Positions 1-11,900 of a stretch of 64,000 nucleotides of DNA are shown here, one piece after another. Every line of letters starts with the position of its first letter. Positions within the stretch are counted from its first letter, which is position 1. The translations under genes and the position numbers were made by a program. This stretch comes from Neurospora tetrasperma FGSC 2508 (Eukaryota > Ascomycota > Sordariomycetes > Sordariales > Sordariaceae), in assembly GCF_000213175.1 (NCBI RefSeq), contig NW_009799179.1, positions 6,307,519-6,371,518 on the forward strand, written 5' to 3'. Under the pieces are notes generated by a model. It was not told where the DNA came from. It saw only the letters and a program-made list of their open reading frames with translations, and searched no databases.

Positions 1-648
1 GGTAGATGGATATTCAACCAAGTTGGGGCGTTCCGTGAACAGGGGGAGCAGACGGTAGGTGTCGAATTGGATGCCCGGAAAGTACGTCCACGCTGTAGTA
101 CACTACAGACTACATGCTGTAAACGGCGCCGGTCATAGGCGCCGCGCTAGTGTCTGTCAGTCGAAGGCCCCAGCGTCCGATCAAACTCCTTGCGAGCAGC
201 CACCTCCACCTAGACATAGGTGTCGGATGTACCTTGCGTTAGTGCACAGACAACAACCGCAATGCGATCCATTGAACGAACGACTTAGGTAACGACTGGA
301 CAAATAACAAAGCATCGATCTCGAGCTCTTCCCAAGATCTATCTACCTTACCGGGTAGGCATGAAAGACCTTTCGATCCTCACTTTCTTCATTCCTCTCA
401 TTTTTTGACGCCCTTGTTCTCATCCTCAAGGCACCTTGACATCCCGTCTTCACGTTCCACTGACGACGGAATCATCATTCATCCAGCTACCCAACTGGGC
501 TTGAAATACGTTGACTTCAGCCTCACTGCGTACGGAGTTAGCTAACCATACCAACAGCCACCTCTACCACCTCACTCTTTTCACACGTTTTCAGCATCCC
601 AGGCTGGACTGACAGGTTGGCTTGGAAAGAACTTGAGAAGACGGCAGC
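1..648. other. 5' flank, no gene recognised
   Basis: No reading frame here looks like a protein. The stretch from about 360 to 600 is rich in C and T, as expected for the promoter and leader of the tex1-like gene that starts at 649. The first 300 bases could belong to a neighbour outside the window. Confidence 0.4.
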
Positions 649-1935
649 ATGGCTCCACTTCTACGCCCCAGATATAGTTTGCCCAAGGAGAAGTTTTCGG
701 CGTACTTTGGGCCCCTCAAGAGTCAGTCTTACAACGACACCACCTCCGGGCCTCGGGGTGGTGGTGGAAGCCATCACAGGTACCTCGCCCATCATTGCCA
801 GAGCTTTCCCATGCCGCCATAATCCAAAACGGTCATATATCGTTCCTCACTAACGGCGGTCACTTGCTAGCCTAAGCACAATAGCTTGGAACCCCTTGGG
901 AACTCTTATTGCCACTGGTGCTGTTGACAAGACACTTCGTGTCTGGAATCCCGAGAAGCCCAATGTCAAATTTTCAACCGAACTCAAAGGTCATGCTTCT
1001 CCGATTGAAAAAGTCGCCTTCAACCCTGTCAAGGATGCTGAACTCTGCAGCGTCAGTAGCGATGGCGCTGTCAAGATCTGGGACGTAAGGACAAAGGCAT
1101 GTGTCAACGAGGTCAAGGTTTCTGGACACGCCACGTCCCTGGCCTGGGCACCCGATGGATCCTCCTTACTCGTTGGTAGCAAGGTAGGTGTTCTGCAAGT
1201 TCCAAAGTCTAGAATCCACAGGCTGACCGTTGTTCAGAATGGTGATTTGTTCCACATTCAGCCCTCCCAGTCTTCCATCATTTCAACCCACCATCAACCG
1301 GTCGGCACAAACCAGATGGCTTTCTGTTGGAGTGGTGACAAGGTGTTTCTGCCCACCAACGAAGGAAGGATACGCATTTTGTCCTACCCCGACTTTGAAC
1401 CTGTCCTGCATGTGAACTACGCCGTCCCCGAGGGCGAGTCGACTGAGTTCACCCTCAAAGGCCATACAGCATCTTGCCTAACGGCTGAGCTCTCTCCCAC
1501 GGGCAAATACTTGGCAACGGGAGGCGCCGATTCCATCATCTCCTTGTTTGACACCAAAGACTGGATCTGCCAGCGGACAGTAACCCGCATGGTTGGGCCG
1601 GTCAAAAGCATAAGTACCTCACCCCGTTTGCTCACCGGAGTCGTTTCGTTACTAAACACATCCCCAGGCTTCACATTTGATGGTAGTTATGTGGTTGGTG
1701 GCTGTGAAGAAGGTACGTCATCTACTCTTTGGCCATGCACTTGTGATGGAGAATGCTAACTCGCTCGATAGGTGGTAGCTTGGAAGTTACTCATACCGAG
1801 ACGGGCGAGCATGTCCACACCTTCAAGACAGCTGGTACTTGTGAAGCAGTGGCATGGGCACCTACCAGATACTGCCTTGCTTACAGTGATCTAGGCGTAC
1901 TCCGCATCATCGGCGTGGACACGGATAGAAAGTGA
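649..1935 (+). CDS. tex1: THO complex subunit TEX1/THO3, WD40-repeat protein
   Basis: Predicted exons are 649-779, 871-1183, 1238-1613, 1668-1712 and 1772-1935, giving 342 residues in one frame. All four introns are GT-AG; the first has a CTAAC branch point at 850-854. The protein is made of WD40 repeats: TLIATGAVDKTLRVWNP, then GHASPIEKVAFNP with VSSDGAVKIWD, then GKYLATGGADSIISLFD. Order and spacing match THOC3/TEX1, the WD40 subunit of the THO/TREX complex that couples transcription to nuclear mRNA export. The ATG at 649 opens a short basic N-terminus before the first repeat. The fourth exon is only 45 nt. The 54-nt intron at 1614-1667 is a multiple of three and has no in-frame stop, so retention would insert 18 residues. 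Identity comes from remembered family features; another WD40 protein is possible but less likely. Confidence 0.88.
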
Positions 1936-3948
1936 GCAGACTGTACAGAGAGTGATGCTCTGGAAGTTTTTCACCGCTTAACAGTAGAATGAGCGTGCTA
2001 TGGCACCATGCAACAGCAAAAGGTCAAGGGTGGTCGTATTGGCAGCATACAGCTGATGGGCTATGCCATACCCCGCGTATGCAACGAGAAGGGTCAATAG
2101 GTGTCCCTTAATGGGTCCAGCCGGTCTCGGCTGAGTTAATCCAAAGGAGGCTTTGTTGGGAGGCATACCGCAACAGGCAGTTACAACGAGGTTCTTCCTA
2201 CCAAGCGGGAGCTATGATAGAAAACCACCGGACCGCCAAACCTCAATGATGGAAGAGTCAAGGCAGTTCCGTCAGTGGGAACCAGGGAGATATGCATATG
2301 GGGTTATGTTCACACCTAGCAAGGCAAGAGAGAACAAAGACAGATGCCCAGACTACGCCGTGGTTACAGGCCCACTGGGCTTTGGTGAGTTTCGTGATTC
2401 AGATAGCTGAAGAATCTTCGTTTCCCTGCTTTGATTTCTTGTTATCATCAGCGATCGTGATTCATTCCAATGTCTTCAGAGAAACCTTGCAGAGTCTCGG
2501 AGGCTGTGGGTAGCAGAAGGTGCAGGTCACAGCGGATCCAAGTCCCGACTTCGATATATACATCATATGTTAGGGGGGGTGCATACGATGAACTGGATTG
2601 GACAGAGCTATTGACAATCTACATAGCCACAACAGGGATGACCATACGGGGTGCGCAGGTGCGCTACGTAATATCATGGGTCAGGTACATGGTTCTCGAG
2701 ATAACTCCAGCGAAGCACGCCCTCAAGTTACACGCGACGAGTGTCCCACATATACAGTATCTCCGAGTTTCGTAATACTACTCAAGAAGTAGTTGGACGA
2801 ATTCATTCTTCTAGCGTATAATTTTTAAGCCCAAAAACTTACCTCTAGTCATTAACAGTTGCAGAGCCTCAACGCTACACCTTTCGGGCCACTGTTCATA
2901 TTTGTTAGGGACCAAATCCGGCTTCTGTGGTCAACCGGCCTGAATGAGCAGTGTCACTGACCAGCTGAGCCAATTCTATACTTTGTACGACACTCTATGA
3001 GAACGACGCTGACCGGCATGAAGACCACAGACTACCTCACTTTGTTGTAGTAGCTGAAAGTGCATCCAGCTTGACATGGCTTCGAGGACTGGTGTTAACG
3101 TATTGCCAAGCTTCTAGGTCCCGTTCCCTAACAGTCATCCACGTTTTAGTATGTAGACAGGGTAGCAGTTGAGGTACTACCCATTCACATCAGCTAGAGC
3201 GTTCCAGAGGTCCAGCAAGTAAGGTATTCTATACAAGCAAACGGAAGTACCCAGATTAATACCACTATCTAGCTCTACCTACATTGGGCCTGATGTGCCT
3301 GGGTCTACTCTAGGTGGCCGAGGTGGCCTAATAGGAGGCTCGGGAGGTTGCGCGCCCTTATAGTCAACGGCTGCGACCAACCATCAACTCGAACGACAGG
3401 ACGTTTGGTTTATGGGTGAGGTCAGTGGGGAAACTTCCTTTCTCTGTTAAACCAACATTCACAAGCCATTCGACAACTTTATCAACCCGGACACACAATA
3501 GGTAGCCTCAAAGTAGCTACTCAAGGTAGGTACCTAAGCTTATCGTACTCCAGACCCCCTAAACCCTACCTTTTCAACCCACATCAGCCGTTCACCTGCC
3601 AACCTATATCTTCGTTCGCTTACTTTCCCATAGCTCCAACACCTTCCCATTCAGATGAAGGATCATCGAGTGTGACCGAAACTTCTATGCCTCAGAAGCT
3701 GGTTAAAGGATAGAAGCAACAGTATCAATCGTTTGACTTTTTTAGAATCTTTGCCTTGTCGAATCAATCTTAACTCCATTCTCCTCATTGCGTATTCGTT
3801 TAGCTGCCTGGACTGGAGCAGGTGCACTTGCTGTACATCTTCAACAATCAGCATCGGGTTACCCTTACCCGCTTGACAGAACGTTGAGAAACTCGTTGCT
3901 CCTCCGACGACTCAATTCCTGTTCGCCTCATAGCAAAACATTTTGGAC
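1936..3948. other. Intergenic region between tex1 and the Zn2Cys6 gene
   Basis: About 2 kb without a convincing gene. Short open frames around 2150-2790 have no recognisable motif and no splice arrangement that extends them. The last 300-400 bases, C/T-rich, are probably the promoter and leader of the transcription factor. Several TACCTA/TAGGTA-type short repeats occur, a common feature of intergenic DNA in this window. Confidence 0.4.
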
Positions 3949-6900
3949 ATGGCGCCCTCCTCCGCCAACCCTCCGGATACGATGATGGTCTCGGAGACCC
4001 AAAACAACAAGCCCACTAACGCCGAAGAGACTGCAGGGGGTGCGACTGCTGGGGTGAACTCAAGTACCCCAAAGCAAAAACGACTGGCATGCGAGATATG
4101 TCGAAGGAGGAAACTCAAGTGCGATGGCACCAAGCCAAGTTGCAGCACTTGCTCGCGTCTCGGCCATGTATGCGCCTACGATGAGAGGAGAAAGAAGAGT
4201 GGTCCCAAGAAAGGTCATCTCAAGGCCTTGGCGGAACGATTAAGTGCGCTGTTTTACAAACTGTGTCCGGTCCCCTGGCTTCGGTGATGAAAGCAGTTTG
4301 CTGACTCTCCTCTTTTGCTCGCAGAGCAAGTTGAGACTTTGCTGAAGACGCAGGAAGCACCGAGACTGAGTGCAGACGGTACCCCAACAGCACCGAACAT
4401 CGTCGATGGTAGTGGACTCAGCCAACCAAGTCAACATGCTGCTGCCGCGGCCGCCAACTTCAACGTTCCAGGCCCTCCCCATGGAATGGCGACAGAGGGG
4501 AGCATGGATCAGTGGCAGTTCCATGGTGATCCGAGCAGCACAGGATTGGATGACTTCAACTTGGGCAACAACTTGGGACTAAGCATGAGTAGTATTGGCG
4601 GCGACTTTACCTGGGAAATGATAGGCCTGGGACTGGAGGAGCCATTACCGCCCCAGGAGACCATCGACGAGCTGCAAGTCCCTTCCACCATGTTCACAAG
4701 GAGTAAGTGACTTGTTAACTTGTTGAGTTTACTAACGAACCTGATTGTAGGCACCAAGTATACTTTGACAAAATACACCCTTCCCTCCCAATGATACACC
4801 GCGCCCGTTACTTCCATGCGATGAATCTGTAAGACAGCTTACTCAATGTCCTCTCTGGCTAATCATCATGGGCTTTCAAAAGCTTCAATTTGTTTCTCTG
4901 CACTGTGCAAGTCTACGTAGGCATGAGCTTGCTGACATTTGTATATGACAGAGCCCCAAATCAGCGGCCACCAGTGTGTCTACGCTATGCTATGTGGACA
5001 CTGGCTTGCTCGGTGTCAGACCGGTTCCTCGATTTGAAAGAGCTGTTTTATCAGAGGGCCAGGAAGTATTTGGAGTTGGATACCATCAAGGGCTTTGGAG
5101 AACACATGATAACGGTGTCACATTGCCAGACCCATGTGCTCCTGGCATCCTACGAGTTCAAATGGATGTATTTTCCGCGAGCATGGATGAGTATAGGCTC
5201 AGCCGTTCGCTTATGCCAGATGTAGGTCAAGTCCCTACATAAGCCCTTACTTCAACCTGTATCACGTACTCATACTTTTCTAGGATGGGCCTCTATCGAG
5301 TTGATGGTGGTGACTTGGAGGTAAAACAGTGCTTACCGCCCCCACGAGATTGGACAGAAAAGGAAGAGCGCCGACGAACCTTTTGGATGGCCTTCTGTCA
5401 GGACCGTTACGCCAGCATTGGGACGGGTTGGCCGATGATCATTGATGAGAAAGACATTCTCACCGACCTTCCTGCCTCCGACGAGGCCTACGACTTGAGT
5501 CACCCCCAGGAGACCCAGAGTCTGAATGATGTGACGGTTCATGTGGGTCCTGGTAAGTTATCGTCTTTTGGCGGTGTCATCCTTCTGGCGTACCTCTTTG
5601 GCAGAAACCTTATCCACCTCCACCGGCCGACCGAGGACGACCGAGATGACGACCTCAATGGCGAATTTTGGAAGAGGCATAGACAGATGGATAACATCCT
5701 TCTCAATGTTTCGCTTTGTATACCATCTGCCCTCAAGCTGCCACAGGGTCTGGCCAACCCAAACGTCGTCTTCACAAATATGTGCATTCACACGTCGACT
5801 ATATGCTTGCACCAGGCAGCCATATTCAAAGCAGACACGAACAACTTACCTGCCAGCGTTAGTACTGAGTGTAAGATGCGATGTATTACCTCGGCTCACG
5901 AGATTGCAAGCATCATGAGGATGGCCGCTCACCTTGACTTGGATAGGGTAAGTTTCATCCCGTGAAGGCATCATCAACGGGTTGACTGACTTGATGAACA
6001 GCTGAATCCAAATATGTCGTTCTGTCTCTATGTTGCAGCAAGAGTATTTGTGCAGTTCCTCAAAAGCCGTCCAGACGATGGCCAGGTAGCCGACTCTCTT
6101 CGGTTCCTGCTGTCAGCCATGAACGCGTTGAAGCGGAAGAATCCCCTTACTGAATCCTTCGTAGTACAGCTTGATGTAGACCTTGAAGCTCTTGGTGCCA
6201 AGGTTCCCAAGCTCAAAAACGCCTTCTCAAGAAGTAAAGATGGTGTAAGTCTCGTGCTTCTCTTCTCTACATGTCCTTAGGCAGTCAATACTAAGTAACG
6301 AAACCCGTAACTTCAGCACACATCACGAGCCCACATGAAACCTGGGACCGGACTCGGAGCATCGACAACACATGGGAACATGTACCACCAGGAATGCCAA
6401 TTCCTCCGAACCGTCGAAGACGACGGCAACCCCGTCAACGCCCCCAACCTAGTCGAGCCCGTTGATCTCGACGACCCTCTTGTTCAGCTCCCTGGCTCAA
6501 GCAGGAATACCGCACCAAACTGGTCATCATCAGTCGAGCAGCGAAGTCCCATTCCATCCGCCGGCGGGCAACACGGCGGCGGCTCTGCCAGGACCGGCGG
6601 TCTAGCTTCTGCCACATCTATTCACGGCAGGATGCCGAACAACATCTCGCTCACTCCGAATTATCAGACTCGTCCTCCTCACGATCCCGACACCGGGGGA
6701 AATAGCGATGGCGTCCCGCTGTCCACTCCTTCACCAAACTCTAACCAGCCCACGCCCAATTCTGGCACATCATCTTCGGACCATCACCACCATCTGCATC
6801 ACCAAATGCATCAGCATCAACATCCACACCATCATCCTCATCCTCACCCCCACGCTCATCACCAGCAAGAACATGGACAAGGGCAAGTACAAGGACTAGC

Positions 6901-7486
6901 ACCCACCAACGATGGCCGACATATGAGCGGACCCGGCGGATCTTCATCTTCCATGTCCTTTGACAATCGCAACAACAATCACAGCACCAGCCCCATAACC
7001 CCCGGTTCCTCTACCAATCCTACCATGACCACGGCTGCGACAGCTCTTGCAACTACTGACACCACCACTACTAGCACTACTCTGGACATCAATCCAAGCC
7101 CTGCCGCAGCCGTCGGTTTCTTCCTCGATCCAACTGCCTTTGGAATGCCGGGCGTTGAGATAGCTCCGGAAAATACGACTAATTCGGGGTTAGCGAGGAC
7201 GGCATCCGACCATCACGCCAACACCACTGTTGGTAACTCCAATAATGGCAACAACCTCGGGATGGGTTCCGGCGTCGGGATGGGCATGAATATAGGCGTC
7301 GGCAGTGATGGTGGTGGTGGTGGTATGACGCCGGATAGTGTGCTGCGATCGCTCATGGCGATGGGGAACATGGAGGGTATGGACGGCATGGAGGGATGTG
7401 GAATGGATTTGGGGTGGGGTAACGGCGGTACCTGTCATGGACTGGATAGTCATGGGAATAGGCATGGTGGTGGTGGGAGTTTTTAA
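3949..7486 (+). CDS. Zn2Cys6 fungal-specific transcription factor
   Basis: Predicted exons are 3949-4243, 4325-4673, 4751-4828, 4952-5221, 5284-5947, 6002-6244 and 6317-7486, giving 1022 residues. A Gal4-type zinc cluster, CEICRRRKLKCDGTKPSC followed by STCSRLGHVC, sits at about residues 47-75, followed by a basic linker and a short coiled coil. The middle region (RPPVCLRYAMWTLA, KEERRRTFWMAFCQDRYAS, FGRNLIHLHRP) matches the fungal-specific regulatory domain PF04082. The C-terminal 380 residues are low complexity, with a His-rich block encoded near 6778-6870 and Asn/Gly-rich stretches. Intron 2 (4674-4750) needs a GC donor, GCAAGT, to keep the frame; a better-looking GTAAGT lies 29 bases downstream but leads to early termination. 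Intron 3, at 123 nt, is the longest. It probably acts as a nuclear sequence-specific regulator; target genes cannot be told from the sequence. Confidence 0.88.
4674..4750 (+). other. GC-AG intron
   Basis: The donor is GCAAGT and the acceptor TTGTAG, with a branch-like ACTAACG at 4731-4737. Only this donor joins GACGAGCT to GCACCAAG in frame, giving DELHQVYFDKIHPSLP, a motif expected at the start of the PF04082 domain. A GTAAGT at 4703 is an alternative donor; its use reaches a TGA at 4792-4794. Confidence 0.75.
6778..6870 (+). repeat. His-codon (CAT/CAC) low-complexity tract
   Basis: A run of CAT and CAC codons with a few Gln and Pro codons inside the last exon of the Zn2Cys6 gene. It encodes a His-rich segment of about 30 residues in the C-terminal tail. 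His-rich tracts occur in some transcription factors and may bind metal or drive condensation (inference). Confidence 0.8.
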
Positions 7487-8934
7487 CCCGGTACTTACCT
7501 ACCTATCTACTTTGGTAGGTAGTTGGAATTGTTTGATGGAGGCTGGTGTGACGGGATGTTGGGACGGGAAGGAGGAAGGGGAAGGGAAAGGGGCAAGTGG
7601 GGAAACGGGAAACTGAGGGGGAGGAAGCACTCACTGGAGAGGAGAGGAAGGTCCGTCATTTCGGAGAAGGAGTTGGAGTATAATCTGAAGCAAGTAGGCA
7701 GACTCTTCAGGCAGTAACGACCGACTCGAATGTTGCCTGCAGCAGGTAGGTCTTGTTAAAACCCCACGGAGGTGACAATGGTTGTTGGCGATTTCATTTC
7801 TGTTGGTATTTTATTCATTACCTTTTCGGCTTGTCTTTGTGTGATTTCATCAATTAGATCAATCTGTTGAGCGCAACTCCATCATGGTGTCCAAGCAGCG
7901 GTCGGCTACGGGTCTTGATTCGGTGTGTTTCACCTCATGTTATATTAGTTGCAAGTCTTCTTCCTATAACCGTGTATGCATACGAACACCACTTCTCTTA
8001 CTGGTTAGTGTGCAAGTGAGTTTAGACAAGAACAAAAGAAAAACGGTTACCGACGACTGACTGACTAGTTCAAACGCATAACCTCCCCTCTTCAAACCAA
8101 CAAGGAAAAAAGCCAGATAAATAAATATCGATAAATAAATAAAAATTAAGGGAGAAAGACACTAACCGCTCGTTTATAGAAGTGATGAACCATTTGGAGC
8201 CTCAATTGTAACACGTACTACTTTCCGTAGAATGGAGTGTCCCCAGGTAAAGGTACCACATTGGTAGGTCGGCCACTAGCTAGTGTGAAGGCCCCTTATA
8301 TGGTCATTAGGGGCTGGGGACTTGGCTCAACGTTGAACGAAGAAGCAGGTGGCATGACACGTCTGTGGCAAGTAGGAAAAACATGAATAGCCCGATATCT
8401 GGCCAGGCGCAAGTCGCCAGGACTCGAAGCTCGAGTGGTCTACTTGGGAAATAGGTGGTGATGGATCGTATGTACCTACATATTGCATGGGTTGCGATTC
8501 ACAACTACCTGGGGTATTGAAATGCTCGTATCGCATTATATATCATTGAGGAGGGAGGATGGCGGCAAAGATATCTGCTCACTCCTAACTGTCACTCATA
8601 CATAGTATTTCGATTCGGTATGTGCGCTTCTGCCAATCCTGCAAAGTGATTTTGTCATTCTCGCTATCTGTCATGCTCCCGCTCCGAAAGACGAAGTTAT
8701 AAATATAGCAGGATATGAAGTCAAGGCGTCGGTAGCTTCACAGGCCAGCAACAGAAGGGGTGGAAGGTAATGATAGGTGGGGCACAAATCTAAACTTCGT
8801 GACATCTTTTCCCATCCCTAAACCCACGGTCACCTTTATATATCCAAAGAAAAGAAGAAGAAGAAAAGAAGATGTGACAAAAAAGACCAAAAAGAAAAAA
8901 AAAAAGAAAAAAAAGAAAATCACAAGAACTTCAG
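7487..8934. other. Convergent intergenic region with purine tract
   Basis: It lies between the 3' ends of the transcription factor gene (+) and the FHA-kinase gene (-), so it mainly holds two 3' untranslated regions. A strongly purine-rich A/G tract runs from about 8846 to 8926, immediately beyond the kinase stop codon; on the kinase mRNA it would be a pyrimidine tract in the 3' UTR. No gene is recognised. Confidence 0.5.
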
Positions 8935-11900
8935 TCAAATGCGAAGATCTGACCATGACTGCCGCGAGGACTGCCGCGAGCCGGAATGAGAGCTACTAAA
9001 TGAAGAATAGCTTCCACCATACCTAGCTTGCTTCGCCGCTTTAACCTGTCTCTCAAAGTTTCGCGACAACCTTTGCTCCCACTTGATGCGTGCCTTACGC
9101 TCTTCGCAATCCGCCGAATCCTCCGGGTACATCTCGTAGACGGGTGCATACTTCTTCATACTCTTCTCGGCCTTGACGCATATCTCATCGAGCTTCTCAG
9201 CTACCTCTTCGCTCACCAATTCTGGCGTTCTGTGTACGGAGGACTCTCGGCTTAATTGACTGCCGCCCCAGCTGCATTCAAAGACGAACTCGATCTTGTT
9301 GAGGGTGCCATCGTCGTTGGGATCATTCCAGACGATAATCCTGTCGCCGTTGTATAGTCGCATCCAGTTCTTGCAGCTGCTCTCTCGTTTACCGGGATCA
9401 TTCGAAGGTAAGGGTCGGCCGTTGACATAAATTCCGTCGGCGGCCTTGGTGGCGATGTAAAAGTAAAAGTCCTCGTTATCACCCCAGTATTGAGTCCAGG
9501 GCACAGATCGGATTGAGGGGTCAAAATTATTTTCCCTCCAGACCATGATCTTCAACGCGCATTCCGGTATCTTATTTTCAGGCTTGTCGGGATAGCCTTC
9601 GTTGTTCTCGTAGCGTTGGGTGTTCTCGGGTGAACTGCCCCAAGTGACTATCGACGTGCTGATTCTAATCGAAATGCCAGGTAATATGGACTCGTCTGAC
9701 GACCGTAAGTAGGCCCACGCTGCAATTTCCTTGGGTCTTCGTTTAACTGTCCCTGTCTCGACCCCGCTCTCCTTTGCCACAGTCCACAGAAGGGGTAGAT
9801 CTGTCTTGATCTTGCTCATGGGCGGAAAATATTTCTCCGCCAGAGCCCATAATGGGCTTTTGCCTGGTGCAAACTTTTCGTTTGACTTATCTCTTTTATT
9901 TCTGTCCTCAGCCGCTAAACGGAAGGCGTTCCATTGTGCCACTGTCATCTCAGGATAGTTTAGATGACTGCTAGATGGGTCCAGACTGTCCCAGTACGCT
10001 GACTTGATCTGTGGTTCCGGATTAGGTGATGTGACCTTTTCTGAATAGGTCTTGATCGGGGGCACCTGGACGAGTAACTCATCTTCGTTCTCGATGGGTG
10101 CTATTTCCCGGTTCAGAATATCACCGACCCTGTTAGATCGGCGCTTCTTAGAAACAGGCTCATTGTCAGTCGACGACCTTGGATTGGTGTTTATTGCAAA
10201 GGAAGATTTCCGTTTGCTCCTCATCGAGTCAGCTCCAACTGATGGTGTAACAAAGCCACGGCAGGACTGCATCTCGAGTTGGCCCATTATGCTCGCAGCA
10301 CCCTCCAGGCTTTGCAAGTTACCCTTGGGAGGCACGTCGACTGACGCGTTCGGGTCAGACGAAGCAGAATAATCCTGTGAATCACCCGGAAGTATCTGTG
10401 GCCACTGCCCGGCTAGAACATCTTGACCAAGAATGTCTCCCTCGTCCTCAGAATTATCTTGACTATCTGGAATCTCAGCTTTGGACCTGAACAGCTTGGA
10501 AGTTCCTCCGCTTTTTGGCGTGGCGGGCAGATTTATGCGTTCTGCAATCACATCCCCCTGGCTTCCCAGCGCCGATTGGCCAACCTCACCAAACAAATGC
10601 TTGGTCTGAGTGGCCGGCCTGAAGGCGTAGTTCTCTTTATCCTCCTCCGAGCCACTGACATGCTCTGCGTCATTGATATGCTCTTTTGGAAGCAAGTTGT
10701 CATCACTCGCAACGGTGACATCTCCTTCCTCCTCTCGTACCGGTGTCGCTGCCGGTCTGTCTGTTAAACTCAGCTGAGACGCTTCAGCTTCCAGCAGTTC
10801 GTCTACTCCGCCATTTTGTGAGCAAGACGGTGCGACATTTGGAGAATAGTGGGGAGTGCGGATCCATGGATGGCTCAGCAACATCTTTGCCGTTGGTCGA
10901 TGTTCGGGTCTTCGACTGAGCATTTGCTTCAAGAAATCGCGGCAATCAAGTGAAACAGGGGGATCCGCCTTGATGAGCTGGTCGAAGTCGGGAAAAGTTG
11001 TCATAATCTGGTGCAGGAACTCAGTGTGACCGACACCGTTTCGGGCAGGGAACGGTGGCTGGGTGGTCAAGGCGAAGTACAGAACACCGCCCAAGGACCA
11101 GATATCGACGTTGTGATCGTATCTCTGGCTCCGGCGAGGTTGACGCGGGTAGCTGCGACGCGTCTTTCGCTCGCAAAGTTCATCGTACTCTTCGAACTCT
11201 GCATAAACTTCGGGCGCACAGTAGAGCAAGGTACCGCAGAACGTCCTAAGAAATGTTGCATCGTGATCGATCATTTTAGAAAGCCCAAAATCTGAGAGCT
11301 TGACAACTAGCGGGAACCGGGATTGAATGAGGATGTTGTCGGGCTTAACATCGCGGTGAGTAATGTTCATATCATGCAGATACCCAAGAGCGTCCACCAA
11401 CTGCCTCGCTATCGTCTTGGTATCTGGTTCTGAAAAGGGACCGTTTGTGCCGATATACTTTCCTAAATCACCGTCACCGACACCGACAAACTCCATGATT
11501 ATGTAAAGGTGTTTATCATCAGGATCCAGGTGCTCTTTGAACTGAACGATGTTCGGCTGTAGGTAACACGTTAGCCGTGTTGAGTCGGGTTGATGCAAGT
11601 AATGTATCAACTCTGGCCTTTGGATGATATAGTGACTCACATGTGATACTCGTTGCATGATCTTCATCTCATTCTCGACCTTTAGGTCAAGCACTCCATT
11701 TTTCATGAACCTCCGTTTTTCAAGCTCTTTGGCCGCATACGGACGTCCATTCATTTTGTCGGTAACCATATACACCGTAGCGAAGGCACCCTGTCCGATT
11801 TTGCCTTTGAAGTTGTACTTATCAGACCCCTTCCAAGTACTCACGCCGTTAGATCCAAGCATGGGTAATGGTGACAGCTGACGCGTGGCAATCACAGGAG

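Noticed and set aside
2153-2792. Overlapping 60-100 codon plus-strand frames downstream of tex1
   Set aside because: No motifs, several overlapping frames of equal quality, no splice pattern linking them.
5552-5603. GTAAGT...GGCAG in exon 5 of the Zn2Cys6 gene as an intron
   Set aside because: The 52-nt excision would break the frame, while reading through gives the conserved LLAYLFGRNLIHLHRP.
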